Positions 22,814-31,120 are shown, numbered from the stretch's first letter. The stretch: DNA of 33,717 nt from a virus (IMGVR_UViG_3300026519_000043:1-33717); one strand, 5' to 3'. Program-made: numbers and translations. Notes: generated by a model not told the origin, from the letters alone.

Positions 22814-23245
22814 CTAGCTCTCCTTGAGTGTGTTTTTCAGGGCCACTATGCACTTGGTAGCATCTGCCTTGCTTAGCCTGTCTAAGTGTAAGTAGGTCTT
22901 TTTCGTTATCTTGTTTACAAAGGCACGCAAGGCAGAGTCACTGTGGTCTCTGGCATAGCTTTGCCACAAGGCGTGCATCAAGGCTATCTGCCGTTGTGTA
23001 GCCTCTTTACTGCGATCTTTAATGATGGGCATATCTGGCAACGCGTAGTTGAGCCACTTGACCAATACCACAAGTTGTGCAATGTTTAAATCTTTCGAAC
23101 TACGTTCCCCAAAATGTCTCTCCAAAATGTCACGGTACTCATCTTTATGCTCATGATAGTAGGCACGGTACTTCTGTGACACATGCACCTGCTGGATGAG
23201 TGACTTCTTGTAAGCTGTTTGTTTTACTGTGGGTTGTTTACACAT
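22814..23245 (-). CDS. gemA: GemA-like regulatory protein (DUF1018)
   Basis: 143 residues, basic and helical. KKSLIQQVHVSQK near the start, then YRDILERHFGERSSKDLNIAQLVVLVKWL is the GemA/Gp16 signature, followed by QIALMHALWQSYARDH. In Mu, GemA modulates host gene expression and DNA topology in the middle phase. AGGAG precedes the ATG. Located after the replication ATPase. Confidence 0.85.
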   Translation of the reverse strand: MCKQPTVKQTAYKKSLIQQVHVSQKYRAYYHEHKDEYRDILERHFGERSSKDLNIAQLVVLVKWLNYALPDMPIIKDRSKEATQRQIALMHALWQSYARDHSDSALRAFVNKITKKTYLHLDRLSKADATKCIVALKNTLKES

Positions 23246-24204
23246 GCTTTCTCCTCTATATGATGATACAAATACTTATTATGTCCCAGTTCCTCTTTTC
23301 GCCAGTACTTACCTGTAAGCTCCTCAACGATGCGTTTCCCCTTGCGGTCAGTAGGGCCCAGCCCCATACCTTGTATCATCTGTCGTTGGCTCAACCCTTC
23401 TGGTGCATTACGCAAGACAAAGCGTGCCAGTTCTACCAGCTCTTTTTCTTGACTCGTAAGCCCTGAACTCACCGCATCATAGGCAAGAAGCTCTAGGGTC
23501 TTCGTATCGACTGACCACTTACAGTCTTTTACCAACCCACGTGCATGGGTGACTTTCAGCTGATAGTTTATAACAGACTCCAGCTTCCCTGTCTGCTTCA
23601 TCTCATACACGTTGTCAGGCGTGTTGGTAAAGACTTGGTTTCCAGATATTTTTTTGTTGTTTTTCGTAGCATGATGCAAGATAATGACCGTCGCACCTGC
23701 ATCACGTAAGCGTACACAGTACTTCATAAACTGTACAGACTGATTTTTATTGTCTGTGTCCACAAAGTCTTTTGTCGTGTCCAAAAAGAAACATACCCCA
23801 TCATAGGCACCACGTGTAGCAGCATGTGCTATGAGAGCCAGTTGTTCCAACGGTTCACAGCCTATGGTACCACGTGTTAAGTAGTGTACGTTCTCATGTT
23901 GCAGAAGCGTGTTGTGCACGTTACGTTCCTTGAGCGTCGAGATGGAGTTGTCCATATCCAGGTAATACACATCTTCTATAGCCGCACATGCCGCCACACT
24001 CAGAGCCACAGCGTAGCCTAACCACGTTTTACCCTGCTTAGGCGGACTGTAGATAAGCGTCACCGACTCTGTAAACACAAAGTCTTCTATCAGCATCACT
24101 TTATCGTTAATCTCAAAATCATCTTGCGTCAGCGTCTTTCCATCAGCCCAAGCAAACCTGTTAGGTGACTGCTCTATGATGATCTCTTCCTCATCTGTTT
24201 GCAT
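23224..24204 (-). CDS. RepA-like RecA-fold ATPase/helicase
   Basis: 326 residues. Walker A SPPKQGKT (53-60), second acidic strand YYLDMD (80-85), Walker B VCFFLDTTKDF (137-147), and the motif VIILHHATKN (173-182), as in RepA/DnaB-like AAA_25 proteins. Residues about 245-310 look like a winged helix (SQRQMIQGMGLGPTDRKGKRIVEEL). Expected to move on or unwind DNA. Unusual beside MuA/MuB, which normally recruit the host replisome. Overlaps GemA by 22 bases. Confidence 0.75.
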   Translation of the reverse strand: MQTDEEEIIIEQSPNRFAWADGKTLTQDDFEINDKVMLIEDFVFTESVTLIYSPPKQGKTWLGYAVALSVAACAAIEDVYYLDMDNSISTLKERNVHNTLLQHENVHYLTRGTIGCEPLEQLALIAHAATRGAYDGVCFFLDTTKDFVDTDNKNQSVQFMKYCVRLRDAGATVIILHHATKNNKKISGNQVFTNTPDNVYEMKQTGKLESVINYQLKVTHARGLVKDCKWSVDTKTLELLAYDAVSSGLTSQEKELVELARFVLRNAPEGLSQRQMIQGMGLGPTDRKGKRIVEELTGKYWRKEELGHNKYLYHHIEEKACVNNPQ

Positions 24205-24754
24205 CGTGTCCTTCCTTTATGTTGTTTCGTATCCGTTCAAATATCTTGCTCAAGCCACTATCAGAACAATGTATCTCAAACTCTCCAGTGGCTTTGTCTT
24301 CATAGGGTACTGCGGTCTCTTGACGAGGCAATGCCTTAGGCTTCACCTTTGCCTCTATACGTTTAAAAAGCACCGTCTCTTTCTTGATGCCTTCGCGTTT
24401 CCATATGGCCTTCATCTCCTCTAAGATAACTTCCTTTTGGCTCTTAAACTCCATGAGTATCGCAGGGTGCGAAAAGTAAAACACTAACGCCTCACCTTCT
24501 ACTGCTGCATACACATAAAAGTGCAACAGCTTACCTCCTAGTGCCTTGCTTAATTTGTCTATAGCCTGTGCCTCTTTAAGCTTAGGAGAGGTCAAGGCAG
24601 TTTGCTCTCCTAGGTTTTTGTCATATGCCTCACATACTGCATTGGCTATCGCCATGTCTCCTCCTTTGGTATTAAACTCAATAAAGCCACCCGTAGGTGA
24701 CTCTATGAACTTAAAGCGTGTACTCAATCTGTATCCCATACTTCTTATACGCAT
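24191..24754 (-). CDS. Hypothetical protein, possibly DciA-like (DUF721)
   Basis: 187 residues (start uncertain: ATG at 24754 or 24739, neither with a good site). The middle (about 80-140) has HFYVYAAVEGEALVFYFSHPAILMEFKSQKEVILEEMKAIWK, resembling DciA/DUF721 proteins of Campylobacterota, which load or help the replicative helicase. The gene for a RecA-fold helicase-like ATPase follows with a 14-base overlap, consistent with a partner role. I would not assign it more firmly without a profile search. Confidence 0.4.
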   Translation of the reverse strand: MRIRSMGYRLSTRFKFIESPTGGFIEFNTKGGDMAIANAVCEAYDKNLGEQTALTSPKLKEAQAIDKLSKALGGKLLHFYVYAAVEGEALVFYFSHPAILMEFKSQKEVILEEMKAIWKREGIKKETVLFKRIEAKVKPKALPRQETAVPYEDKATGEFEIHCSDSGLSKIFERIRNNIKEGHDANR

Positions 24755-25010
24755 CTTTTACACGCATATAGTACGCCTCTCTACCCATACTATTAAGTAG
24801 CTTGAGGTAGTTGCTGTAGGTTTCTATCTTCTTTTCATCTGCCTCAGACTCACCTTTAAGTGCTTTGCGATGGTTGTATTTAAAAATATTACATTCACAC
24901 CAACCTATCACGCTGCACACTACTGTTTGCTCTTCTAGCATCTCTATGGCTGTCTTTTTCCCTGCATCATAGTGCTTGGCACTATCAGGGTTTAAAAGTG
25001 GATGTTTCAT
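24711..25010 (-). CDS. DUF3310-like protein
   Basis: 99 residues: AKHYDAGKKTAIEMLEE (11-27), then GWCECNIFKYNHRKALKGESEADEKKIETYSNYLKLL. The HY...TAIE..E...G...NIFKY..R..KG pattern is DUF3310, a phage family often near replication or nucleotide genes. Overlaps the M15 peptidase gene by 4 bases. Function unknown. Confidence 0.7.
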   Translation of the reverse strand: MKHPLLNPDSAKHYDAGKKTAIEMLEEQTVVCSVIGWCECNIFKYNHRKALKGESEADEKKIETYSNYLKLLNSMGREAYYMRVKDAYKKYGIQIEYTL

Positions 25011-25426
25011 GCGAACCTCTTTGCATCGATGCGACGTATGTCATATTTTTGTCTATACCCAGTCATCTGCCAGTGTGGTTTATCCCACCCCCACTTCTCA
25101 TAGCCCCACTCTATAGGCAAATTATATTCAGCTATCACCTCACCCATAGACTCAGCGATGAGCGTGAAGGCATCATCATCCGCCCAGGTGTACTTGCCAT
25201 CTATATACGGTACTAAGTCTACAGCCAAGCCATAGAGATGGTAAGATCTAAAGGTCTTACTTTTACCCTGTGCCACCAAGGCACGTTGTCGTGCCATGGT
25301 GCGTACGCCATCTAGCACGCCAAAATCTACAGCACAACGCTTGATGGCTTCATGCACACAAAAGCCAAGCACTGGGTGCACACCTACCAAACGCTGCAAA
25401 GAGCGTCTACCTAATGTAAAACTCAT
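25007..25426 (-). CDS. M15 peptidase endolysin (L-Ala-D-Glu type)
   Basis: 139 residues. Zinc ligand motif SYHLYGLAVDLV (S61, H63, G66, D70), catalytic/ligand region near E107 and PHWQ (H118), and VLDGVRT...QGKSKTF: the VanY/T5 endolysin M15C layout at full length. It cuts peptidoglycan cross-peptides. No signal peptide, so a holin should release it. GGAGG precedes the ATG. Odd placement in the early operon, 24 kb from holin and spanins; it could also serve another role. Confidence 0.8.
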   Translation of the reverse strand: MSFTLGRRSLQRLVGVHPVLGFCVHEAIKRCAVDFGVLDGVRTMARQRALVAQGKSKTFRSYHLYGLAVDLVPYIDGKYTWADDDAFTLIAESMGEVIAEYNLPIEWGYEKWGWDKPHWQMTGYRQKYDIRRIDAKRFA

Positions 25427-25435
25427 CCTATCCTC

Positions 25436-26041
25436 CTACAACGCTGCAAAGTCAAGACTGACATTTTGCCAAGGTGCATCGACACTCTCACGCGTATAAA
25501 AACGTATGTAGGACTTGCTACCCACTATCTCTATAGCATCGTCTATGATACCCATAGCCTCCAGCCACATCGGATGCGTAATCTTGTATGACTTCAAGCT
25601 CAAAATTTGCTTGGCATTTACATTTCCCTTGCTATCGACATCAAACACCTTTGTGATCAGTGTCTTTATCTCAGGATCTGCTTTTTCTGTCTTGAGCGTG
25701 AAGTACTCGTCTAGCTTCTCTTTAGCCAAAGTCAGCTTCTCGTCAAAGTCGATATGCTTACTCACCTGCACCTGCACTTTCTTAAGCCCATCATAGCTCT
25801 GCAGTGTGATGTTGCCTTTAGTACCCTTCATAGGGTCTAGGTTGTACGTCTCACGCATCATCTCCATATAGCCATCTATCTGAGCGACAATGCTCTCTTT
25901 GAAGCTACTTAGTAGTGACACACCTTTCACCGCACGCCCTACAAGCTTCTCTACCAGCTCAGTCTTGAGCTTCTCCTCAAAAGGTACCATATCTGGGTGT
26001 ACCTTCTCGCCTTGTTTGTTTGTCCACATCTCTACACTCAT
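25436..26041 (-). CDS. DUF3164 family protein
   Basis: 201 residues. MWTNKQGEKVHPDMVPFEEKLKTELVEKLV at the start, GYMEMMRETYNLDPMKGTKGNITLQSYDG in the middle, and a C-terminal YIRFYTRE...PWQNVSLDFA: the DUF3164 profile, common in the early regions of Mu-like phages. Function unknown; a nucleic-acid role is guessed from context. Start overlaps the stop of the basic small gene (ATGA). Confidence 0.8.
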   Translation of the reverse strand: MSVEMWTNKQGEKVHPDMVPFEEKLKTELVEKLVGRAVKGVSLLSSFKESIVAQIDGYMEMMRETYNLDPMKGTKGNITLQSYDGLKKVQVQVSKHIDFDEKLTLAKEKLDEYFTLKTEKADPEIKTLITKVFDVDSKGNVNAKQILSLKSYKITHPMWLEAMGIIDDAIEIVGSKSYIRFYTRESVDAPWQNVSLDFAAL

Positions 26042-26160
26042 GATTTCGCCTTTGCTTTACGTCTATTGGCTCTCACTTTAAGAGAGCGTGCTTTTTTGCC
26101 TAGTGCAAGACCCTTTGTCATCTTCTCTTTTTTAAGTTTTTTGACGGTGTTATACTTCAT
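26038..26160 (-). CDS. Small highly basic protein
   Basis: 40 residues, about 40 percent K/R (MKYNTVKKLKKEKMTKG...). Coupled at both ends by ATGA overlaps. Probably binds nucleic acid. Its tail ANRRKAKAKS resembles the KLAKAKAKA ending of the gene before it, so the two may derive from a small duplication. Confidence 0.5.
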   Translation of the reverse strand: MKYNTVKKLKKEKMTKGLALGKKARSLKVRANRRKAKAKS

Positions 26161-26885
26161 GCCTTCGCCTTTGCTTTTGCTAATTTCTCAGGTCTCTTAC
26201 GTTGAAAAGAGTCCATACTCTCATACACCGCAAGTTTTCCCATCTTGTATGCCATATCGGCAACCTCTTTCATGTCATGGGTGTTGTACTTTTTCACACA
26301 CTTTTTACGGCCACCCACTGCCAAAGCACGTACCGCTTTATCCATATACTGAATACCAGGAAACAAATACTTCATCACATCATCGAGTGACATATCTGGG
26401 TCTAGTTTTACCCCAGCATCTTCAGACCCCACTTCATCTCCATCTTTTCCAACATCATCAGCGTCCTCATCTGTAGCTCCCTTCTTAGAAGTTTGCTCCT
26501 GAGGTTCTGCAGTCTCAGACCCTTTTGTCTGTTCTGCATCAGTTCCGCCTCTCTCTTGAGAGGCTTGAGACTCTTGTGGTGCTTCAACATGCACGCTATC
26601 GTCCGATTTTGATGTAGGTGTATGAGCCACTGCTTTTGTTTCGTTCTCATTTTTAGTGCTTTTTTTCGCTGCTTTTGTTTTAGCATCTACTGGTTTCACC
26701 TCTTTTTTATTTTGTTTACCCTCTGCTATGCCACTATAGGCATACACAGACTCTTTTTCCAAGTACAACGTGGAAGACTCTTTTTTACCTGTTAGCTTGC
26801 CTGCTTTCCACAAGGCTTCTACCTCTGCGACACTCTGTCCCAGTCTTTGTGCAGCACTCATAGCTGTTATCATCTCTTTACTCAT
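26157..26885 (-). CDS. Acidic-linker protein with N-terminal HTH-like domain
   Basis: 242 residues in three parts. Residues 1-55 resemble an excisionase/MerR-type winged helix (MSAAQRLGQSVAEVEALWKAGKL... LEKESVYAY). Residues 58-165 are a low-complexity, E/D/K/S/T/Q-rich linker, probably disordered. Residues 165-242 are a helical domain (LDDVMKYLFPGIQYMDKAVRALAVGGRKK) ending in a basic tail. No family name. Early-operon position suggests a DNA-binding regulator or adaptor. Confidence 0.55.
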   Translation of the reverse strand: MSKEMITAMSAAQRLGQSVAEVEALWKAGKLTGKKESSTLYLEKESVYAYSGIAEGKQNKKEVKPVDAKTKAAKKSTKNENETKAVAHTPTSKSDDSVHVEAPQESQASQERGGTDAEQTKGSETAEPQEQTSKKGATDEDADDVGKDGDEVGSEDAGVKLDPDMSLDDVMKYLFPGIQYMDKAVRALAVGGRKKCVKKYNTHDMKEVADMAYKMGKLAVYESMDSFQRKRPEKLAKAKAKA

Positions 26886-26988
26886 ACCAATCCTTTAGTT
26901 TATTTCTCATCTCTAAACGCTCATGCATCACAAAAGCACCTGCTACACATCCTACAATCACCCCTACCACAATACTTACGTAACACAT
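26878..26988 (-). CDS. 36-residue membrane protein
   Basis: One hydrophobic helix (VSIVVGVIVGCVAGAFVM, about 4-21) and a charged tail (HERLEMRNKLKDW). Stop and next start are 4 bases apart; its start overlaps the upstream micro-gene by 13 bases. One of several membrane micro-genes here. Confidence 0.45.
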   Translation of the reverse strand: MCYVSIVVGVIVGCVAGAFVMHERLEMRNKLKDWYE

Positions 26989-27092
26989 ATGTACTCAACT
27001 CTATCCATAGCCTCTGCAAACATACGAAGCATCTCAGGGTTGTCTGTATGTAGCACACGCTCTTTACCTTTTTTCCATCCTATCACAGTCAT
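26976..27092 (-). CDS. 38-residue hypothetical protein
   Basis: MTVIGWKKGKERVLHTDNP followed by a short helix. The ATG overlaps the stop of the preceding gene (ATGA). Soluble, beta hairpin likely. Function unknown; held up by coupling only. Confidence 0.4.
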   Translation of the reverse strand: MTVIGWKKGKERVLHTDNPEMLRMFAEAMDRVEYICVT

Positions 27093-27214
27093 CGTCTCAT
27101 CCTTTTCCATTTTTGTTCTTGTTTCCACCAGGTACGTATCTCATCTAACTCGCTTTTAAGAGCAAGATAGCAGATACCTACCACCAGCACACCTACACCT
27201 ATTTCTATACTCAT
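27089..27214 (-). CDS. 41-residue membrane protein
   Basis: N-terminal membrane helix IGVGVLVVGICYLALK (5-20) and a tryptophan/lysine-rich cytoplasmic tail (TWWKQEQKWKRMRR). ATGA overlap with the upstream stop. Similar plan to the 36-residue neighbour. Confidence 0.45.
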   Translation of the reverse strand: MSIEIGVGVLVVGICYLALKSELDEIRTWWKQEQKWKRMRR

Positions 27215-27447
27215 GCTTGCCACCATCCTTCCACTATGACTAACTTGTGCAAATACACGATCAGCTTCCTATACTTAATCCTCCCATCTCGTGACGTAGC
27301 ACGACGTGGTGGCGAGAGTACTTTCATCTCTACAGGCATCTTCTCTTTCAACCTGTCATATATCTGTGCATCTCGTGGACGCATCTGTGTCACTGGGTCT
27401 ATCTCAATCCCATAGTACATACCAACACACTCTATCTCACTCACCAT
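27211..27447 (-). CDS. Small early protein of unknown function
   Basis: 78 residues from the ATG at 27447, with GGAGG seven bases upstream; a longer frame to 27474 is less likely. MVSEIECVGMYYGIEIDP, then RPRDAQIYDRLKEKMPVEMKVLSPPRRATSRDGRIKYRKLIVYL. No domain recognised. Overlaps the upstream gene by 11 bases. Confidence 0.5.
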   Translation of the reverse strand: MVSEIECVGMYYGIEIDPVTQMRPRDAQIYDRLKEKMPVEMKVLSPPRRATSRDGRIKYRKLIVYLHKLVIVEGWWQA

Positions 27448-28021
27448 CCCTGCACCTCCTATACAAAGGTACACCTTTCACATAGCCTATATGCTCAGCC
27501 ACACCAGCATCTACCAACGCTTTCAATGCTGTAGCAAATTTGTTGCCACTCACCCCACTGCGCGTACTCAACTGTAAGATGCTTATACCTTCAGCTTCTA
27601 TATTGAGTATCTGCTCTATGCGACCTTTGGCATAGTCTTCAGGCTTCACAGGGCGTTGTTCTATCTTCTTACTCACTTTTGGCGTATATACAGGGTCTTT
27701 TATCTGCACCTCCTGCGTGTTTCTGTCAAAAAGTCTCTTTTGTTTGGCTATCCACACAGGACACAACGCTCCCGTGTTTTTGACTAGCCCATAGCTTCTA
27801 TGGACAAAGAGTTTCGGCTTTGTCTTTTTACCAGCAGGTATGCGTACCTTGATGTACCCTGCATGCTCTAGCTGCTTGAAAAACACTTTCATGCTAGCAA
27901 GACTCATCTCATCCACTATCACCATGACATCTTCCACTTTAAAGATGCGATTACGTCGCATATACTCCCAGATGTATTGACGGTCGTTTTTACGTCTTTT
28001 TGTACTTTTAAACGGTGTCAT
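27437..28021 (-). CDS. Double winged-helix-like DNA-binding protein
   Basis: 194 residues from the ATG at 28021 (inside the MuB 3' end; a TTG five codons before is possible). A basic N-terminus, then a first HTH (YIWEYMRRNRIFKVEDVMVIVDEMSLASMKVFFKQLEHAGYIKV, about 15-58) and a C-terminal second one (RIEQILNIEAEGISILQLSTRSGVSGNKFATALKALVDAGVAEHIG). Two winged helices suggest a regulator or a DNA-bridging accessory to MuB. No named family. Confidence 0.55.
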   Translation of the reverse strand: MTPFKSTKRRKNDRQYIWEYMRRNRIFKVEDVMVIVDEMSLASMKVFFKQLEHAGYIKVRIPAGKKTKPKLFVHRSYGLVKNTGALCPVWIAKQKRLFDRNTQEVQIKDPVYTPKVSKKIEQRPVKPEDYAKGRIEQILNIEAEGISILQLSTRSGVSGNKFATALKALVDAGVAEHIGYVKGVPLYRRCRDGE

Positions 28022-28751
28022 TTTTCTTCTTTTCAATACCTGAGAGTCTATAGGTTTTCAAGTCCACCTCATACACTGCGTTTGTCTCGCACCAAAGCTC
28101 CAGCAATTTCAGTATCACCTTCACAGAGCGTATACTCTTAAACTTGTTATTCAAATACGCTTTCAAATCATCTTTAATCACGATCGGCTCAAACTTGTCA
28201 CCATCACCAATACCACACAGACCAATGAACTTATCTATGTCATCTTTGGGTGTGTCAGTAAAGTACGTCTTCTTAACGATACGATCATAAAAATGTTTAT
28301 ATCGTTGCAAGCGTGCATCACACTGACCCATGCCCACAAGCAGTAGCGGTATCTGTGCTTGGTCATGTATATCACGTAAATTCTCCAAGATGCCTATCTT
28401 GTCTGCACTCAATGCTCTGTCTATCTCATCCACAATCAGTGGGCGAGGATCATCGATCAGAGAATCAACGATGCGTCGCACCACCTCGGAAGTACTTCCT
28501 TTTGTGTGCACACCCAAGGCATCTGCAAGAGCTATCATGCTAGACGTCGGTGTCCACGATGCATTCACACGTACCAAAACACCATTAAACTCACGCGTCA
28601 GCTTCTCGAGTGCGGTCGTTTTCCCTACACCAGGGTTACCATAGCCAAGCCCTATACGCTCCAAATTGCCTTCCATATCTACCAGTGTTGACAAAAGCTC
28701 AAACATTGCTGTATAATTCTTTGTTTTCACAAATTCTCGTTTACTCATCAT
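28008..28751 (-). CDS. MuB-like AAA+ ATPase (transposition target selector)
   Basis: 247 residues from the first of two ATGs behind AAGGAAA. Walker A GYGNPGVGKT (37-46 region), Walker B PLIVDEID (104-111), sensor LLLVGMGQ (136-143), arginines near R149-R157. Shorter than Mu B (312 residues), as in the B proteins of other transposable phages (AAA_22 type), and without an obvious N-terminal HTH. MuB coats target DNA, stimulates MuA and gives target immunity. Follows the transposase gene. Confidence 0.88.
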   Translation of the reverse strand: MMSKREFVKTKNYTAMFELLSTLVDMEGNLERIGLGYGNPGVGKTTALEKLTREFNGVLVRVNASWTPTSSMIALADALGVHTKGSTSEVVRRIVDSLIDDPRPLIVDEIDRALSADKIGILENLRDIHDQAQIPLLLVGMGQCDARLQRYKHFYDRIVKKTYFTDTPKDDIDKFIGLCGIGDGDKFEPIVIKDDLKAYLNNKFKSIRSVKVILKLLELWCETNAVYEVDLKTYRLSGIEKKKNDTV

Positions 28752-28773
28752 CTTTCCTTTTTTGTTGGGTATT

Positions 28774-28819
28774 AAGTCTTCCTCATAAAGACTTGAACGA
28801 GAGTTGCTAAGCAACCCTC
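28774..28819 (-). promoter_or_regulatory. Tandem hairpins between transposase and MuB genes
   Basis: Read leftwards: GAGGGTTGC-TTA-GCAACTCTC (28819-28799, one mismatch) and AAGTCTT-7-AAGACTT (28794-28774), 22 bases before the MuB start. No T-run, so not terminators; they may set the MuA:MuB ratio by RNA processing or stability. Confidence 0.45.
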
Positions 28820-28829
28820 TATCAAAGCT

Positions 28830-28892
28830 TCACAAATCCATTGTCACTAGCACGATAAACATCATCACCAGTGCCCACGCTATATCTTCCAT
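28830..28892 (-). CDS. 20-residue membrane micropeptide
   Basis: The ATG follows the transposase TAG with no gap; AAAGG lies eight bases before it. The whole peptide is a single hydrophobic helix with an acidic start (MEDIAWALVMMFIVLV). Coupled to transposase translation if real. Confidence 0.35.
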   Translation of the reverse strand: MEDIAWALVMMFIVLVTMDL

Positions 28893-30908
28893 CTATCCAG
28901 CCTTTCGTTGCTCATACTCTTCTAGTGCTATCTGCCACAGTCCTTCATGTTTGTCTGCAAGTCTCTGTGTGAGTGCATCACCATGATCCAATCCTTTGTT
29001 CTCAAGCATCCACGCAAAGCGTTCACTCACAGATGCAAAGACTGGCATACCATTGAGTACCACTGTCTCTACACGCTCATCTTGAAGTACTTCCTGCTCT
29101 TCTTGTGTATGTACGCTCTCATCTGCCACACTCTCACGTACATTCGTCACTACCTCAGACTTAAATTCAAGTCCTACTTGTACCTCTTCATCCACCGAAG
29201 TGGCTTCTAAAGCACGTTTATACAGTGCAGGTTCTGCATAACGAAGCTCTCTAAGCTCACGTATCTGCTTCTCTATCTTTTTAGAAAATTTCAACCCAGC
29301 CAAATAATCAGCCCGACTCTTACCAATACTCTCAGCATGTTCTGCCTTACACAAAAACTTCATCTCAAGGTCATAAATATACAAATACCCAAGCTCATCA
29401 TCACTCAGCATCCATATACTCTCACCTACTTTGTCATACAGGGCATCATGCCAGTAGCTCAGCCCTTTCCAAGTGACACCTTTCTTGGTTACTTTTTTCT
29501 TTTCGCTAAGCCCCACAAGTACATCAAGTACCCGTGCATCACTGATGGTTCGTGTCGGTATCGCACACTCATTCCATCGCTCTAGTGGTGTCTGCTTGAT
29601 ACCTCTATGCATACGGTTCTCATATTTACGTATCCACTGCTCTATGTACCCTTCAAGCTCTTCACGACTCACAGGCATCTCTATGTCTATGCCTACATTC
29701 TCTTTTTTAATAGCAAAACGTTTAGCAAAGTCATCACCATCTCTATATTTCGCTTTCCATTTACGTATCGCTTCAAGTTTTTTATCATAACCTGCCCTAT
29801 CAGCGATGATGACCCTATCAGCCACCGAGTGACCGATGTATCCTGGCAACTCTTCAAACAAGTCACGCGTCATCGTCCCGAAAAAACGCTCTATGTGTGG
29901 CTTTTGCCACCCAGAGTATGGCATCGTAAAGCGTTGCTCTATCTTCAAGCGTGAGCAGGTATATTCAAAGGTCTTCGAGCGATATTCTCGACCATTATCA
30001 AGCAACACCGCCTCAGGGATACCAAGCTTCTGTATCCCCACTTTAAACACCTTAGCAAGTGCAGTCGCATTGGCACTAGGTGTCACCACGACGACTGGAC
30101 GACGGCTATACACATCAATAGCAGCACTCAGCTGATACCGCACACCATCACTACAGATGACATCCACAGGCGTACCATCCATCTCCCACACTGCATTGTT
30201 ATACGGTGCATTCTCCGCTTTGTTGCCAGGTGCAGGTCGCAGTTTATTGTTTGCTTCACCTGGACTTACCGCTACAGTACTCAGTAGCACATTTTCACTT
30301 CTATACCGTTCTATCATACGCATCACAGTAGAGTAAGAGGGTGCCTCTTTGCCAAACTCCTCTTGCAAGTACTGGTGTATCTTGATCTTCGTACGACTAG
30401 GGTTGACCAAAAACAGTTCAGTCACATACTGATAGTGTGCCTCCGTGTAGCTTCTATTGTTTGCATGCTTGCCACGCTTATCAAGTAGCCACTCCAAAGG
30501 CACATCACCACGCTCTTCACACCCACGCACAATCTCCAGCCATCGAAACAACTTCGACTTCGTAGGCTTCACATCTCTATACTTGTACGCTATACGATCC
30601 AAAAACTTCTGCCAGCTCTCACCACTAGGACGGTTCCTATACAGCCGTACCACCGCCAACCTTTTACTAGCCAGTTCCTGCTGCGCATCACTAGCCCTAC
30701 GCCACGCAGCACTTAAGTCTGTGTCACTCGTGTCCACCACCTCGGCAAATATCTCCTCATACACATAATGACCCTTCACCACTTCAAACTTAAAGAAACG
30801 CTCATTAAGCTTGATGCTTTGTTGGTTTTGTTCTTTGGCTTTTTGTGTCTTATCTTGTATCGTTCGCGGTGATATGTTGAGTATCGTGCCTAACTCATTG
30901 CTATTCAT
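28893..30908 (-). CDS. MuA-like DDE transposase
   Basis: 671 residues from the ATG at 30908 (GGGAGG seven bases away). Residues 1-25 resemble an HTH (LGTILNISPRTIQDKTQKA); DNA-binding domains follow to about 215. The catalytic core has D244 (WEMDGTP), D304 (VLLDNGRE) and E340 (KPHIERFF), a D-x59-D-x35-E triad, then beta-barrel and C-terminal domains. It pairs phage ends and joins them to target DNA in integration and replication. Only residue spacing was checked. A GTTTCAC site overlaps its ribosome binding site, hinting at control. Confidence 0.92.
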   Translation of the reverse strand: MNSNELGTILNISPRTIQDKTQKAKEQNQQSIKLNERFFKFEVVKGHYVYEEIFAEVVDTSDTDLSAAWRRASDAQQELASKRLAVVRLYRNRPSGESWQKFLDRIAYKYRDVKPTKSKLFRWLEIVRGCEERGDVPLEWLLDKRGKHANNRSYTEAHYQYVTELFLVNPSRTKIKIHQYLQEEFGKEAPSYSTVMRMIERYRSENVLLSTVAVSPGEANNKLRPAPGNKAENAPYNNAVWEMDGTPVDVICSDGVRYQLSAAIDVYSRRPVVVVTPSANATALAKVFKVGIQKLGIPEAVLLDNGREYRSKTFEYTCSRLKIEQRFTMPYSGWQKPHIERFFGTMTRDLFEELPGYIGHSVADRVIIADRAGYDKKLEAIRKWKAKYRDGDDFAKRFAIKKENVGIDIEMPVSREELEGYIEQWIRKYENRMHRGIKQTPLERWNECAIPTRTISDARVLDVLVGLSEKKKVTKKGVTWKGLSYWHDALYDKVGESIWMLSDDELGYLYIYDLEMKFLCKAEHAESIGKSRADYLAGLKFSKKIEKQIRELRELRYAEPALYKRALEATSVDEEVQVGLEFKSEVVTNVRESVADESVHTQEEQEVLQDERVETVVLNGMPVFASVSERFAWMLENKGLDHGDALTQRLADKHEGLWQIALEEYEQRKAG

Positions 30909-31120
30909 CGTTTCACCTCCCATGGTAAAGCACCCACATAGATGCCATCTTTCTTTAGCTGTGCATACACCTTACGCACCGCACCCACACGACTTCTGTT
31001 TGTACCCTTGACCTTTTCATCCAACACCTCACTAAGCCTTGGCTGACTCAGCTTATGAGCCTTGGCATACTTACACACACCATAGCCCTTAGCATCAAAC
31101 CGCTCTCTCAAACTCTTCAC
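30905..31120 (-). CDS. Ner-like HTH regulator
   Basis: 71 residues from the second GTG (31120), six bases behind AGGAGG. RFDAKGYGVCKYAKAHKLSQPRLSEVLDEKVKG is a short HTH, then a basic helix and ALPWEVKR. It lies directly in front of the transposase gene with an ATGA overlap, the place of ner in Mu, which turns down the early promoter. Not visibly homologous to Ner; the call is by position and fold. Confidence 0.6.
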   Translation of the reverse strand: MKSLRERFDAKGYGVCKYAKAHKLSQPRLSEVLDEKVKGTNRSRVGAVRKVYAQLKKDGIYVGALPWEVKR

